Source: Asterias rubens (taxonomy: Eukaryota > Echinodermata > Asteroidea > Forcipulatida > Asteriidae). From it: DNA of 64,000 nucleotides. Under the pieces are notes generated by a model. That model saw only the letters and a list, made by a program, of their open reading frames with translations, did no database searches and had not been told where the DNA came from. The stretch covers positions 7,295,407 to 7,359,406 of the forward strand of contig NC_047082.1 in NCBI RefSeq assembly GCF_902459465.1, read 5' to 3'. Shown here one piece after another: positions 12,227-23,700 of this stretch. Made by a program: the position numbers and the translations under genes. The stretch's first letter is position 1. Each line of letters starts with the position of its first letter.

Positions 12227-14563
12227 CTACTTTTCATTTTTTCTCCAGACTGGGGCAACTTCTGCCTGAACCTCTGGTGTTGTGCCGACGTGATGACGCC
12301 GCATAATCGCCATCAACCGTTGAATTGGATCCTTCATGCCATGAACCACACGGCCTGTGCGGTTGAACTCTGTGTGAATAAGTTCCCCGCCTTGTCCTAA
12401 ATCCAACTTTAAACTTAGTAAGCTGCTGTACTGCATGATCTTCGAGGAGATGCATCTTCGGTGATGTGTTGACATTAGGGAATAGGTCACGGAACGCTGA
12501 CATAAACTCCTTAATACATACATCTGTAAGAGAACACAAATGCAACCATCAATGATTTAGATACAGCAAATGATTATTTCATCATACGTGAAGTTATGTA
12601 CTGACATGAAACATGTGCAGCCAGGTATACTGGTGTGTAGTTACCTATATGGTGAATGTTATGTGACGACAAAGGCTTTGCATGGTTGATGCCATGGTGA
12701 ACATCAGCAAATTTTAGAAAAATTTCATGGTATTTCCTTCCAATATTTGCTGAATCTCGCACTAGATGTCTTGAGCAGCGATGGTGATGTCGTCTGTGAG
12801 GTTATTAACATCTGTGAGGTGATGAACTGCTTAGGAACTGCAGTCAGAGGATCAATCACTTCAACCTGAAACAAAGATAAATACTGCAGAGATTAACGTC
12901 AAGTCAAGAAAGTACTATTGGAATTGTGTTTTTTTTTCTTGTTGAAACCCATAATAATTGCACAGTATCCATTTAAATTATAGTGAAGAGACTTGCTGCT
13001 GTTACTTACTGTGCAACATCTGTGTACGTGATTACCAACAAAAGCAATCTCGCATCAATGCAAGGGCTCTATTAGCAGACATTGGTTGTTGAGTTGATGA
13101 TGGGCTGATCTCTATATTAGCTGTAGGTGTGGATGTTGTGATCTTTTGAACCAAAGCAGGCTGAAAGGAAAAACAAAAATACAAATTATTAGATTGGAGT
13201 GATTGGCCAAGTGATTACTGCTAAGTTTGAAAAACAAATATTGTAATAATACTGTACAGTCTCTGGTTTTAGATCACGTGGTTCTTTGTGCAATTGAAAG
13301 CCAGTAAAATACTATATTTTTTTATTATTTTTCTTTGTAAAAATTGTATTCTATTTTAAACAAATTAAAATGTTTTAAAATTTGTTTGTTTCAATTAAAA
13401 CTTTTGAATCTCAAATGTTTGTACTGATGTGATTTAATACAAAATATACAATGTAGTCCTCTCTTTGTTTATCCTGCAGCCAAATTCACGAAACTTTACG
13501 CAAACTGCGTAGGTCCCTTTGCGCAACGCATATGGCTTTACCTATGCCATAAACGTTGCGCAAGTGGACTTACGTAGTTGCGTAAAGTTTCGTGAAATCG
13601 GCTGCTGGTCATAAAACTGGTTTTAATTCAAGATTGATTAATCTTGTTAGTTACGCAATACTTACCCGTCCTCCGGTATGAAGCATTGCTGCGTTTCCCT
13701 CGTTGCGTTTCAACTTCATCCAAGTCCAGCGGTCTGCTGTTGTTCAATTTCCAGTGGAATTGGATCACCCAGTTTGTGCTTTGTGGCCATACATTTTAGA
13801 ATTTTGGCAGCGTTCAAAACATCGTCAGTTGGGTCGGGGAGTTTGGATTGGAGTGGGAGATCAGCTCGTGCTTTAACGATTGTTATTTTTGGAGCATGGA
13901 CTTGTACTGCTTGACATTCGTGAGAAATTAACTTACACATTTGTCCAATGCTGCTGCATTTAGTGCAAAAAACAATCAAGTTGTCGAGTTGGACACAGAG
14001 TACCCGCGGACTTGGTGTGATAGGATGGAAGTCCATTGTAGCCATGCATATTGGGCATTTGACTATAACTGCGTTGCAGTATTAGTACGCAGATAAACAA
14101 GTTGCACAGAAATTGTGCTGACATGGAGTTTGCACACATGGTCTATTAAGTAAACACATGCATATTGCGCAAATAAATAAGTTGTGTTCACAATGGCCGA
14201 AAACTTCAAAGTGAGGGAGTACATCCTGCTGACATGTCTGTGTTGGCATTCGAAGATCAGGGAAAATGTTTTCAATCGTTGTGTCGAAAGGAAGCTCCGG
14301 TTGGTTTTCAAGATCAACGGGCCGGGACCTCTTTTCGGTTTTTGACGCGGACCCCCTTTTTCTTGCTGGTGAAATAAGTCACAGACGTAACAACTGCCAG
14401 TACGTTGGTGCTTTGGCCATTCTGTCCCAACCACAGTCTGTCGGTTCTTGACTTTTCCTGAATCGTACTCTCTCATACCTGCTCTCTGATGCCATACTTT
14501 TCTACCACACAGGTCGCATAAGCTATGTGGATGCTGACCCGAAACATCCTCCCAAGTGCTCAC
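12227..14563 (-). pseudogene. degenerate RAG1-N-terminal-like element (N-RAG-TP-like), intron-containing
   Basis: Read on the minus strand from 14563 down, several zinc-binding segments occur in RAG1-like order. First come SLCDLCGRKVWHQRAG and EWPKHQRTGSCYVCDLF. Next is a C3HC4 RING finger (FICAICMC, TPCQHNFCATC, then VKCPICMA), then NLIVFCTKCSSIGQMCKLIS ending in HEC. The last RING cysteine and the next zinc cysteine are separated by 26 residues, the spacing I recall for vertebrate RAG1. Canonical splice signals suggest exons near 14563-13666, 13160-13010, 12865-12645 and 12523-12227. The last carries KMHLLEDHAVQQL and, in another frame, GGELIHTEFNRTGRVVHGM. The copy is broken: a TAA stop lies inside the RING between its last two cysteine pairs, and frameshifts occur in several exons. 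Mobile proteins resembling the RAG1 N-terminus (N-RAG-TP, Aplysia) are known; assignment to that family is inference. No RAG1 catalytic core is visible. Confidence 0.6.
13476..13605. mobile_element. palindromic fold-back MITE
   Basis: Two ~45-bp arms are near-perfect reverse complements. The left reads 'cacgaaactttacgcaa...gcgcaacg', the right 'cgttgcgcaag...cgtaaagtttcgtg'. They flank a ~25-bp centre, and the outer ends are gcagcc/ggctgc. It lies in the apparent intron of the RAG1-N-like pseudogene, so it inserted there. No clear target duplication was found. Confidence 0.75.
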
Positions 14564-16369
14564 GTCGAAGACGGTTTTAATTTATTTGTTGTAATCCTTG
14601 CAAAGTATTGGCTTTCTATCAGTTACCCTTATTTTATTAGAGCATATTCTACATATTTTTGTAAGAGCTACTTGATGAAATTTGAAGCTCATCTCAGCTT
14701 CAGAAAAATTAAATATACTACATGAATTGTACTTGTAGGCCTACTGAGATGTAAGACTATTGGAGTATACAAGAATATTTCAATGTGATGTTAATCTCCA
14801 CGACATCAAGCTATCCAAATCCACACTCCATCGTTATTTTGTAGGCTACAACCTGTTTTACACAAACTTTATAACTTCCCCATATACTTTGTATGGCGCG
14901 CGCTTTCCCTGGCGAGTCGCTGGTACGCGGCGCGCCGCACGTTATCTGTAGCGTTCCTACGTGTACTCACCAACGAAACCGTGTCGTTTGCTTCGCTGAA
15001 ACACAATTTCACCGAGTAATACGAATGGATTTTACGGTCGGATTTTGACATTTCTCCGTGTAAAAACAAATGTCCCAGAGATGAATCTCAGCGTATATCA
15101 TGTAAAAACATCCATTCTTCTTAGTAAATAGTCTGGCTTGTAAAGATAATGTTTTCCTTTTACATAATCTGAGATTTACCGTTGGGTATGAATACATCAC
15201 ACGTATATAAATAACTACGACGAAAATCTCACAAAAAAGTCTGTTTATTATTCAAATTCTTCTCTTTTAGTATAGAAACGTCTAAATCTTGGTAGAAAAC
15301 ACAATTATGTATACACAAAGTGGCATGGTAAATACTGGGACGTGGATGAATTAAAGAAACGGGGCATTACATCAACTTTTACATTGCTCTGTTGAGAGGG
15401 GTTGTAGTGTAAACAAATGATGACGTTCTGTGTAATAATTGGAGGAAACAAAATTTGTGCACTTTCTGCAGCAAACAAACTTGAACACTTGTTTAGCGCA
15501 CAGTGCATGGGATTGAAACAGCCGTGAGATCATACTGTTCACTGCCTTTGTTTTGTTAGTCTTTCTGTTTCTCTTTTCTTTTCTTTTTTTGCGGGGGGGG
15601 GGGTCGATTTCAAAATTGGCATAAAATGTTGATAAACCGCGTCCATTTCAGAAGTAATTTGTTCCTCTTGCCCAGCCCGCATGCCCGGCCGGTGTCCCAT
15701 TACCCGAGTACATCAACGGGGAGGATTTCACATTTTATTGCGGGTACTCTTAAAACAAATGCCGCTATTTGCCCGGTCTGGCTCGACCAATTACTGCACG
15801 GCCGTGAGAAGTCCGGCATCGTAGCGGGTGCAGCCTGGACACAAAGGCCGTCTGCACGGCTGGCTGGACGGGGTATGGTCTCGGTGGCCTGTGACTGTTC
15901 TCATGGGCCAGCCCTTACAGTAGATGTGACTTAAGAGTCGCGATTGGTCTGTTCATGGTCTGTTGTAGCCGGGGTAGACGAGTCTGCTCCTGAGCCCGTA
16001 GACTTGCCCATGGCTACTAGAGAAGGACGGGGTAGTTACAGAAGGGCAGAGGGGTGGGGGAGGGGCTTAGTCACCTTTGACATTATGAGCTCAAACTCTA
16101 TTTCTATCATCCAACTATACCGATACAATTTCTTTACAGGCCTGTAATGTAATGCCATAATAATAAAATTACAGCAACTATTGTACAATATGGAAATAAA
16201 TGTTGATTGAATTGAAGAAAAAACATCACCAGGAGCAGCAGCTCATTCTGAAGACGGTTGTTCCTATTGCATTACTTATTTAAAATAAAAACCCCAAAAA
16301 CATCAACAACCAAAAACCACAACAGCAAACAACAACCAAATCAGCAGCAGCAGAAACAACATCAACAGT

Positions 16370-16442
16370 ACCCAACAACAACAACAACGACAACAACAAC
16401 AACGACAACAACAACAACAACAACAACAGCAGCAGCAGCAAG
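16370..16442. repeat. (AAC)n/(CAG)n microsatellite
   Basis: A tract of AAC/ACA units with GAC interruptions ends in AGC units. Frames through it are poly-Thr/Ala or poly-Leu and are artefacts. Confidence 0.9.
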
Positions 16443-16689
16443 AGCATCAACAAAGACTGTAACTGGCAGTAGTACCGTATACATAAACTTATCAAGACAA
16501 TTTTAAGTCACCTTTTTACATCCCTTTGTTATTGCACAACACAGGGTGACGAGTTCTAATTTAGATAAGACACCAATTACTGTTAACCGTGAAACTTTGC
16601 ACGTACGGCCCAACGGCTTCGGCTTATACATATAAGCATTATTTCTTTTAGCTTAGCTACTTTTTGTACTGAAGCAGCTCTATGAATTT

Positions 16690-16795
16690 AGGCCGATTTA
16701 ACAAAGAGCTAACTTCAAATCAATCGTAGTTGCTTTGATGTCACAATGTAAGTCACTTACTGACAGTGTGAATATTAGTGCTTTGTGAAATCGAG
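16690..16795. mobile_element. short MITE, family C
   Basis: It starts 'ggccgatttaacaaagagct' and ends 'agtgctttgtgaaatcga', imperfect inverted repeats of each other. The same ends and internal 'gatgtcaca' recur at 32726-32965 and in the fragment at 38215-38312, which defines a repeat family in this window. Confidence 0.6.
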
Positions 16796-19700
16796 ATCTG
16801 TGAGGTACCACGATGCACGATGAAGAACACCTACTGGTCAGCAATTCGCATCGCCGATTATGATTGGTCATTTAAAAAATTATACATTCCCAAACATGCT
16901 GTGTGATAGAACAACAAATAGCAAGATAAGAATACTGTTAATAATAGTAAACTTGCGGGTACAATTAATAATTCTCTTTTGAGGCAGTGTTGGCTCCGAA
17001 AAAAACACCGACTTGGTCTCGAGATTTCGAACAGTAGAGAAAGATCTTTGACCGTGCAGCCAAGAATATGCCAATGTGCCGTGGCTATAGACGAAGATGC
17101 AACAAAGAAACATCTCAGCGGATGACAAAAGAATCTCCCTCTCTCTTTATTTCTATGTCAACGAATAATGATGTCTTCTCATTATAAACGAGAAGCTTGC
17201 TGGCACGTGCCAGCGCGATCTCTTTGTGTATTTTCAAGAGTCTATGTGTCATTACGAGACACCCCAAAAATACAGTATCGACTGAACGACGACGAACAAA
17301 GGAACCATTTATATTTACTTGGGGGAAATATCTCCCCAGCAAACAACGAGTTAATTAGACATTCAAGCAAACGGCACACGTCTATGTTAATTTGGCTTTT
17401 GTCTCGGGGTGATTGTGGTTGAAGGGAGGGGAGCATGGGTGTTGTAGAGCACGGCATATGGTGTAGACACAAGGGGTGATGAGGGCTTGTAGGGGGTGGT
17501 GGTGATAGTAGGCGTTTTTTATGGGTTTGGGAGTTCTTTTGTTTTTTGTCTTTCAGAGCCTGACTGGGTGTATGGAAGAATATTAGGGGATTGGGGGTAT
17601 TCAGAGGACAGCTGCCCGTGTTTTTTAAATTGCTGGTTGGTATATTTGCATAATTGAACGATAAATTGGACATAGTTGGTGTTGCGTTTTTGAGGGTGCA
17701 AACCTTTGTTGTTAATCAATGTTTAAGTCAGGAAAAGATCAGCGGTGACCGATCCTAAGATGAACAAAGACACATTGCATGGCATGGTGTCAATTCATGG
17801 TGTCAATTCGGCCTGCTTTTGTTTTTAAAATCATCGAATATAAACATCTATCTGTGGTCAAATTGTCACAATGTTAATATTTAAGACTTTACTCGTGTAA
17901 TTATGTGTTTAACAGCAATTAGAATCTCCCCCCCCCCAACCAAGTCATGGCCAATTATTTTCGATTGTCGCAAATAAAAAATAAATGAACCCAATACGAT
18001 CTTTTTTCTGTAAAACGTGACTACCAAATGCACGTATATGGGTTGTTTGTGTTAATACAATGTAATCAGCTCAACAGGCCTTATGTTGACTACATTGAAC
18101 GAGATCATACAAAGCCTGACTCAATGGCACTGTGTAACCACTGTTTAAAACGTGCGCTGAGCTTGAACGTCGTTCTGTCTGCTGTTTACGCCCTCTATAT
18201 CAGTTTATGACAATTATTGGCAATCAACACCACATGACACGATTTAGAGGAGCCTAATCTTATTGGATCAACCAATAACAATGTAGGGGCCTACGTACCA
18301 CAAGCTCACCATACAACCATACAACCATACTCTAACAACCAATGTTATGGTGCTCCCATCTTTCACATACTCTAAACAGTGCATCGTAGTAGAGCATTCT
18401 TTTGTACTCAAGACTTTGTACTCAAATTTCTTTTTGGAGCAACCCAGTCTAAAAAATTCCCCTTTTATCCCCTCCCCCCCCCCCCATCTGCACCACCTTC
18501 AAAGGCTGAATATATATTGCGCCACCAAAGTTAGATCCGAAAATGAAGATGAACGGATGACGAGTGAGTATCGAAAACAACGAGACGTCGTGAATTCCCG
18601 TTTCTCGATTCAGAGAACCAGAATGTGATTGTTCAATGAAACCAGTCATCAGAAACCACCACATTGGTTCCATTTCATCATACACAATCCTCAATAACAC
18701 ACACTAAAGCCTACTGAACAGTAACGTAAATATCTTCAACAAATTAGAACAAATGCAACTTATATCTAGTGAGTTTAGGAAGAAATACCCAAGTGAAGTA
18801 TACTTTGTTCAATACACTCGAAGCTACGGGAGGGCCTTTGCAGCAAATCGTCTTGTGTTGAGGTATTGTTTAAGTGGACATATCCAAGATGCCTTAGATA
18901 TGAATCATGTTAAAAAATTACTGGGGGAACAAAAACAAGTGAACAAAAACTTTCTAAGAATGAATAAAAGGTGTATGTTATACCTAAAAAAAACTAAGCC
19001 AGGCACTTCATGCATGACGTCACAAAGTTGCGAATTGTAGTAAACGGCAACCATAATTATAAGAAGACAATAAGTAAACTAACTTGTAGGCTACAACTGG
19101 GCAATTATTTTGTCAAAAACGTACAATACGGTACATGAGTTTGCACGTGCAACAATTACCTTCGACTTTTTGCACAAAACTGCGTCCGCAGCAGTATTTA
19201 GTAAGTCACAAAAATGACGAGAAAAATTCCTTGACGAATTGGGAATCCGTACATGGGCATCCTGAAGCGGTTGAACCCATCAGAATCCGTGTACAGGCAA
19301 ACAGGCCCAAAGGCCTTGATCCCGAAACGGGCCATCCCACTCAGCAATAGGCATGCAAATAAAACATACCGGAAAAGCAATTTTACAAGAGGTCAAAATG
19401 ATTGACCTGCACATACATTCGCAAGGCATGATGTTTTAACAAGACCACATTGGACCCCCCCCCCCTCGAACTGAAATACTTCATTATATCCTTAATGTCT
19501 GTTTCCTGCAGTTATACAGAGAGAACACTGTATGGCAATAGACACAGAGAGAACACTGTATGACAATAGACACTCTTTGTTGTAAATTACAAACATGTAC
19601 AATAATGTTTGACAAACGCATTGATCATAAAAACATGTGCATTATTACTGTAAAGCAATGCGGCCTGTCCCTCTGTTGGAACACACTCTGGTTTCTATAT

Positions 19701-20303
19701 AGCGATGTGATCCCATGAATGATGTTAGCAGACACCACCATTTATAGATAATATTCAGCCATCCTCCATGGTTCAGCAGATAATAACAAATTAAAAATGT
19801 TAATAAACAAATACGTGAATCGTTTTACAACAAAAGTGCACATTATACTTTATCCCAGATGCAAATTTCCATCTATTAAAATGGCACATTGTAATTTTAA
19901 TATGAAAATGGCATCCTCGGCTGGGTTTTAACTTTACGAAACAGCCGCCCCCCCCTTACCATTTGTGTTCAAAATCTCCATTCCATGAAGGGAAAAACAT
20001 TTTGAAAAAGCCTACATGAAAAGTATAAAGTGGAAAAACGGTTTGTGCACGAGTAAACCACAACACATAATGTGTGTGCAGTGACACACACTATGATCTC
20101 TAGCACGTCAAATCACAATTCCTTTGGGTTTCGTTCAAATAATCTCCAGCTATTCAGAAGAAAAATTATATCAATCAAAACTTGTTTCATGGAAACTGGT
20201 GTCTTGGTAAACCCGACTTCCATACTATATTATTACATCATGTGGAAACACTCCAACATTACCGGACACTGTTGAACATACAGCGGTTTGAGCTGGACGA
20301 GTA

Positions 20304-20311
20304 TGACGTCA
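20304..20311 (+). promoter_or_regulatory. consensus CRE (TGACGTCA)
   Basis: A perfect palindromic cAMP-response element octamer 19 bp upstream of the TATA box of the 20.55-27.11 kb gene. CREB/ATF-type factors bind this sequence. Position and perfection make it a credible functional site, although the octamer also occurs by chance elsewhere in the window. Confidence 0.6.
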
Positions 20312-20329
20312 CCCCCCAAGTCTGGGGGG

Positions 20330-20337
20330 TATAAAAA
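20330..20337 (+). promoter_or_regulatory. TATA box with downstream initiator
   Basis: TATAAAAA sits directly after a small palindrome (ccccccaagtctgggggg). A TCAGTT initiator match lies at 20361-20366, about 31-33 bp downstream, which is the standard spacing. This predicts transcription start near 20363 and a 5' UTR of about 190 bp. An ATG at 20354 would lie just upstream of that start. Confidence 0.75.
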
Positions 20338-20551
20338 CGAGTTGCAGACCATAATGAGTGTCAGTTCAAAACACAGCTCTAGAGCAGTAAAGCAGGATCT
20401 ATACGCAAATAAAACAACCGGGACAATACTGTACTAAATAAGTTTGTAACTGACTTGCCTTCTAGAAAGACAGCTAAATAAACATCCACACTTGCCGAAA
20501 CTAAACTTTGATTTTGTTACTGGAGAAACTTCTACCTTGGCCATCGTCAAG

Positions 20552-20616
20552 ATGGACACGAGTAGATTTCTGACCTTCAGGACCAAATTCAGATTGCCGA
20601 GTCGTCTCAAGAAAAA
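20552..20616 (+). CDS. exon 1 of the PPxY gene
   Basis: Encodes residues 1-21 (Lys/Arg-rich) and leaves two bases for the next exon. The donor is AAAAA|gtaagt. The ATG is the first after the predicted transcription start that joins the downstream frame. Confidence 0.65.
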
Positions 20617-20669
20617 GTAAGTGCATGAACAACACATTGTTTTATTGACTGTTTGTCTTCTTTATACTT

Positions 20670-20716
<47 letters not shown>

Positions 20717-23700
20717 GCTGCTGCTGCTGCTGTTGTTGTTTTTGCAAGTATACGTGTGTTGTTAATGTTGTTGTTTTGTTTACTCGGGGAAGGGGGTCAT
20801 TGTTTTTCATTAAACTCAGCCAGTCGTGCATCTTTTTTAATTGCCGTTCTCATTCTCTCTAAAATGTCAAATTCTGAACTTTTATAGACTTGTTACGTTT
20901 CTAATCTGGATAACTTCCACCTATAAACAGTTCACCTAATATACTTCAACATAAGCGGATGCGAATAAATTGCAATCTGTCTAAAACCGGCGTGACTTAA
21001 TTTAGTATTGCATGAAATAATTAAATAAGCAGAAGTAAGCGACACTGTGTCTAATGCCCACAATTTAGGCATTATTTTGACTTAACATGTCATATCATTG
21101 CAGGAGACGCTCACAGCAGCATCATCATGAACCAAGCCTCGATATGGAACAGCCGCCATCTTATGACGAGTGCTCAGTGTTCTTTTACGCACCTCCATCT
21201 TACGAGGAGAGCGTACGTCAAACGGAGCTACCTCGTACTCAAGAAAGACATGTCACTAATAATAGGATGAGCTGGTTCAGTGATACGTCAACCTCGTCCT
21301 TCATGACAGCGAGTTCATCCCCCTCATCATCATCCTCCTTCTCCTGCTCAAGGTGCGCACCGACAGCCCCGCCCTTCTCTCCCCTGTCGACGCCGATTGA
21401 CACTTCGTCGACACTTTCTTTGTGGCTGTCGGCGGTATCTTCTTCCAACTCGAGAAATGGTGAGAATATGTCGAGGATGGGAAGCAGAAATCGAAGCTCA
21501 GGTGAGATGCGTGTGAATGTTTGTTTTTGGAAACAAAGTATCTAACATAACAACTATTTTCAACTTGTGCAAATTAAATCTGGTCTATCTCCGTCTTGGT
21601 TCTAAACTTTACAAATCATTTCGCCGCCCTTGGACGATCGAGCAAAATCTTCAAACCGAACAAATAAACAAACAACACTTAAAAACTAAAACTTTAAATC
21701 AATTGGTAAATTCTAAATATCAAGTTCAGAACCTTAGCTAGAGCGTCAGGTTATATTGCTTAAAGGTTATAAACTCTTGAAGTTTTCTTCTTACATCCCC
21801 CAGAATCTCTCATAAGCAACACATCAGAGTCTGACGTCATCGCAAGAACACAACCACGCCTGCGCAGTTGGACACAGTGCTTGAGGTGGGTGGTACAATA
21901 CACACTCGAGAAGAATTTCAAGAGTACGATCGCACATTTTCATTGCCTGGTAAGTGAATAATAAAAACCCGAAGAGTCTGCAAAAAACTCAATTTATCTG
22001 CCCCCCCCCCTTCACATGACTTGGAAAGTGGTTATCAAACGTCAATGCAAAAGTAGAAAGAGGGGGCGGAGCCAGTTTGACGGAGCAATGGAAAAATATT
22101 AAAAGACATAGTTTACAAGAATTGTCAGGGAAAACCCACCCACTCAAGCTAGCCCTAGAAAACTTTCACAGGTTGCTTTAAAAAGTCGTCTCAAAAAGTT
22201 CAGCCTTTTTTAAATAATCGTGGACACATGTTAATTTCACTGTTTTGGGTAAATCTGTCTGTATAAACCCCAACCAAACAGTGCACGCCTTGTTCGCCAT
22301 ATCTAAACCAGGGAATGTTCAGGTTAACAGCCCCATAAAACAACACGGTACACCCACCCTTCCGGTTTATTCTCCAATGTCAAAACCCCATATATCATCG
22401 ACCTTGTAATTGATGAGCGGATGTACCCAGTGCGACCATCTCTTCCTTACCGTGTAGAATGATAGGGTGATAACGGACCACATCCCGGAAGAAAATCACG
22501 GTAACCCCCGGTTCCTTTTCCCCGCCCAGCATAGGCGTTCATGGTCCGTTCGGGGGAAAAAATTCTTCTTCTGTCTTCTGCGCATCAAAACGGCCACTGT
22601 CGTAAAGTGCTTTTCAATGAGGGAAAATTTTTTTTTTTTAATCGATTAAAAAAAAACTGGGGAATCCTTGAAAAAAATGTGGACACTCTTTGAGGATAGT
22701 CTAGTATCCTACAAAAAAAACCTCCTGGGATTTGGATCCCCGATGTGATTAAACAGATTGATTCTAGCTCGGGTATTGCCGCAGTCTGACCCGTTAGGAG
22801 TCATGTTGGTCACAGATTCTGGGTTAGATTCCAGACCGTGATTATACAATAATCAATCACAGGTTTATGGACAGTCACACTTATTTCAATTGCTGCAATT
22901 TAAGTATAGGCACCAGTTTCTTTGGGGATAGTTTGGGAGTCAAACACAATTTCCTGGACTAGGGGCCAATACTTCAGATAACACATTATTTCCCTCAAGG
23001 ATTGGTACCAATTGACTATAGACTTTAAAGTCATTGAGAAATTCAGATACTCTTTGTATAGCCTCGTGGAGGACCTTATTTTACAACGGGTTATTTCTTC
23101 TCACTTTGTGCACCACTTTGACGTAAATAATGTTGTCCCCATAATGTTCCCTGCACCCGGGAGATGAACTCCTCTTATTCTCAATAAAGAGTCCGTGGTT
23201 CCCAAAGTCGTGTACATTAGCCTTTACAAAAGGCTTTTAATACTCGGCCACCCGTATGGCCCTATACCCACATGGCTAGTCAAAACAAAATGTACTGTGT
23301 AACGCATTGAACCAAGTCTAGTTTCTGGTATTATGATGTCATTAATTTGGTTCGCGACTTATTGCAGGTAAAAAACGCCATCCGTGTGTCTCAACAGAAC
23401 GGACGCAACTCCGAGATGTACCCAATTCGTCTAGCTACCCTGGCCGTCCCAAGACCCTCCTCACTCAGCCTTAAAACATGGACAGAGTTTATTCTCTCAA
23501 TGGGTTTTAAATTCTCACAAACCAACAACCTAAACATAAACAACAACAACGACGAAAATGATAGCAGTTACTTAGCTAGCGTGATTGCAAGTTTGAATGA
23601 AACCAACAACAACAACAACAATAACAACAACACTAACGACAACAACAACAACAACAACAACAACAACTACAACAACAACAATGGGAACGTCAGCAGTAAC

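Larger units (their letters stand above)
14564..20303. other. long intergenic region without recognised genes
   Basis: No coding region can be supported. There is a GC-richer patch at about 15650-16080 with an unrecognised 102-residue plus frame. The region also contains an AAC/CAG microsatellite at about 16370-16442, a MITE at about 16690-16795, several C-runs, a 34-bp direct duplication at about 19520-19570 and a plus frame at 18753-19040 (95 residues) lacking any familiar motif. Confidence 0.5.

Noticed and set aside
15626-16147. GC-richer open frames (102 and 67 residues)
   Set aside because: No domain, no splice signals of note, and the frames are unrelated to neighbours. Treated as unassigned.
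18753-19040. 95-residue plus frame starting MQLISSEFRKKYPSE
   Set aside because: No recognised motif or splice support. A frame of this length is expected by chance in a window this size.
20607-20887. Poly-Gln, poly-Val and poly-Cys frames after exon 1 of the PPxY gene
   Set aside because: They come from the intron 1 microsatellite. The exon 1 donor precedes it and the spliced frame is supported instead.
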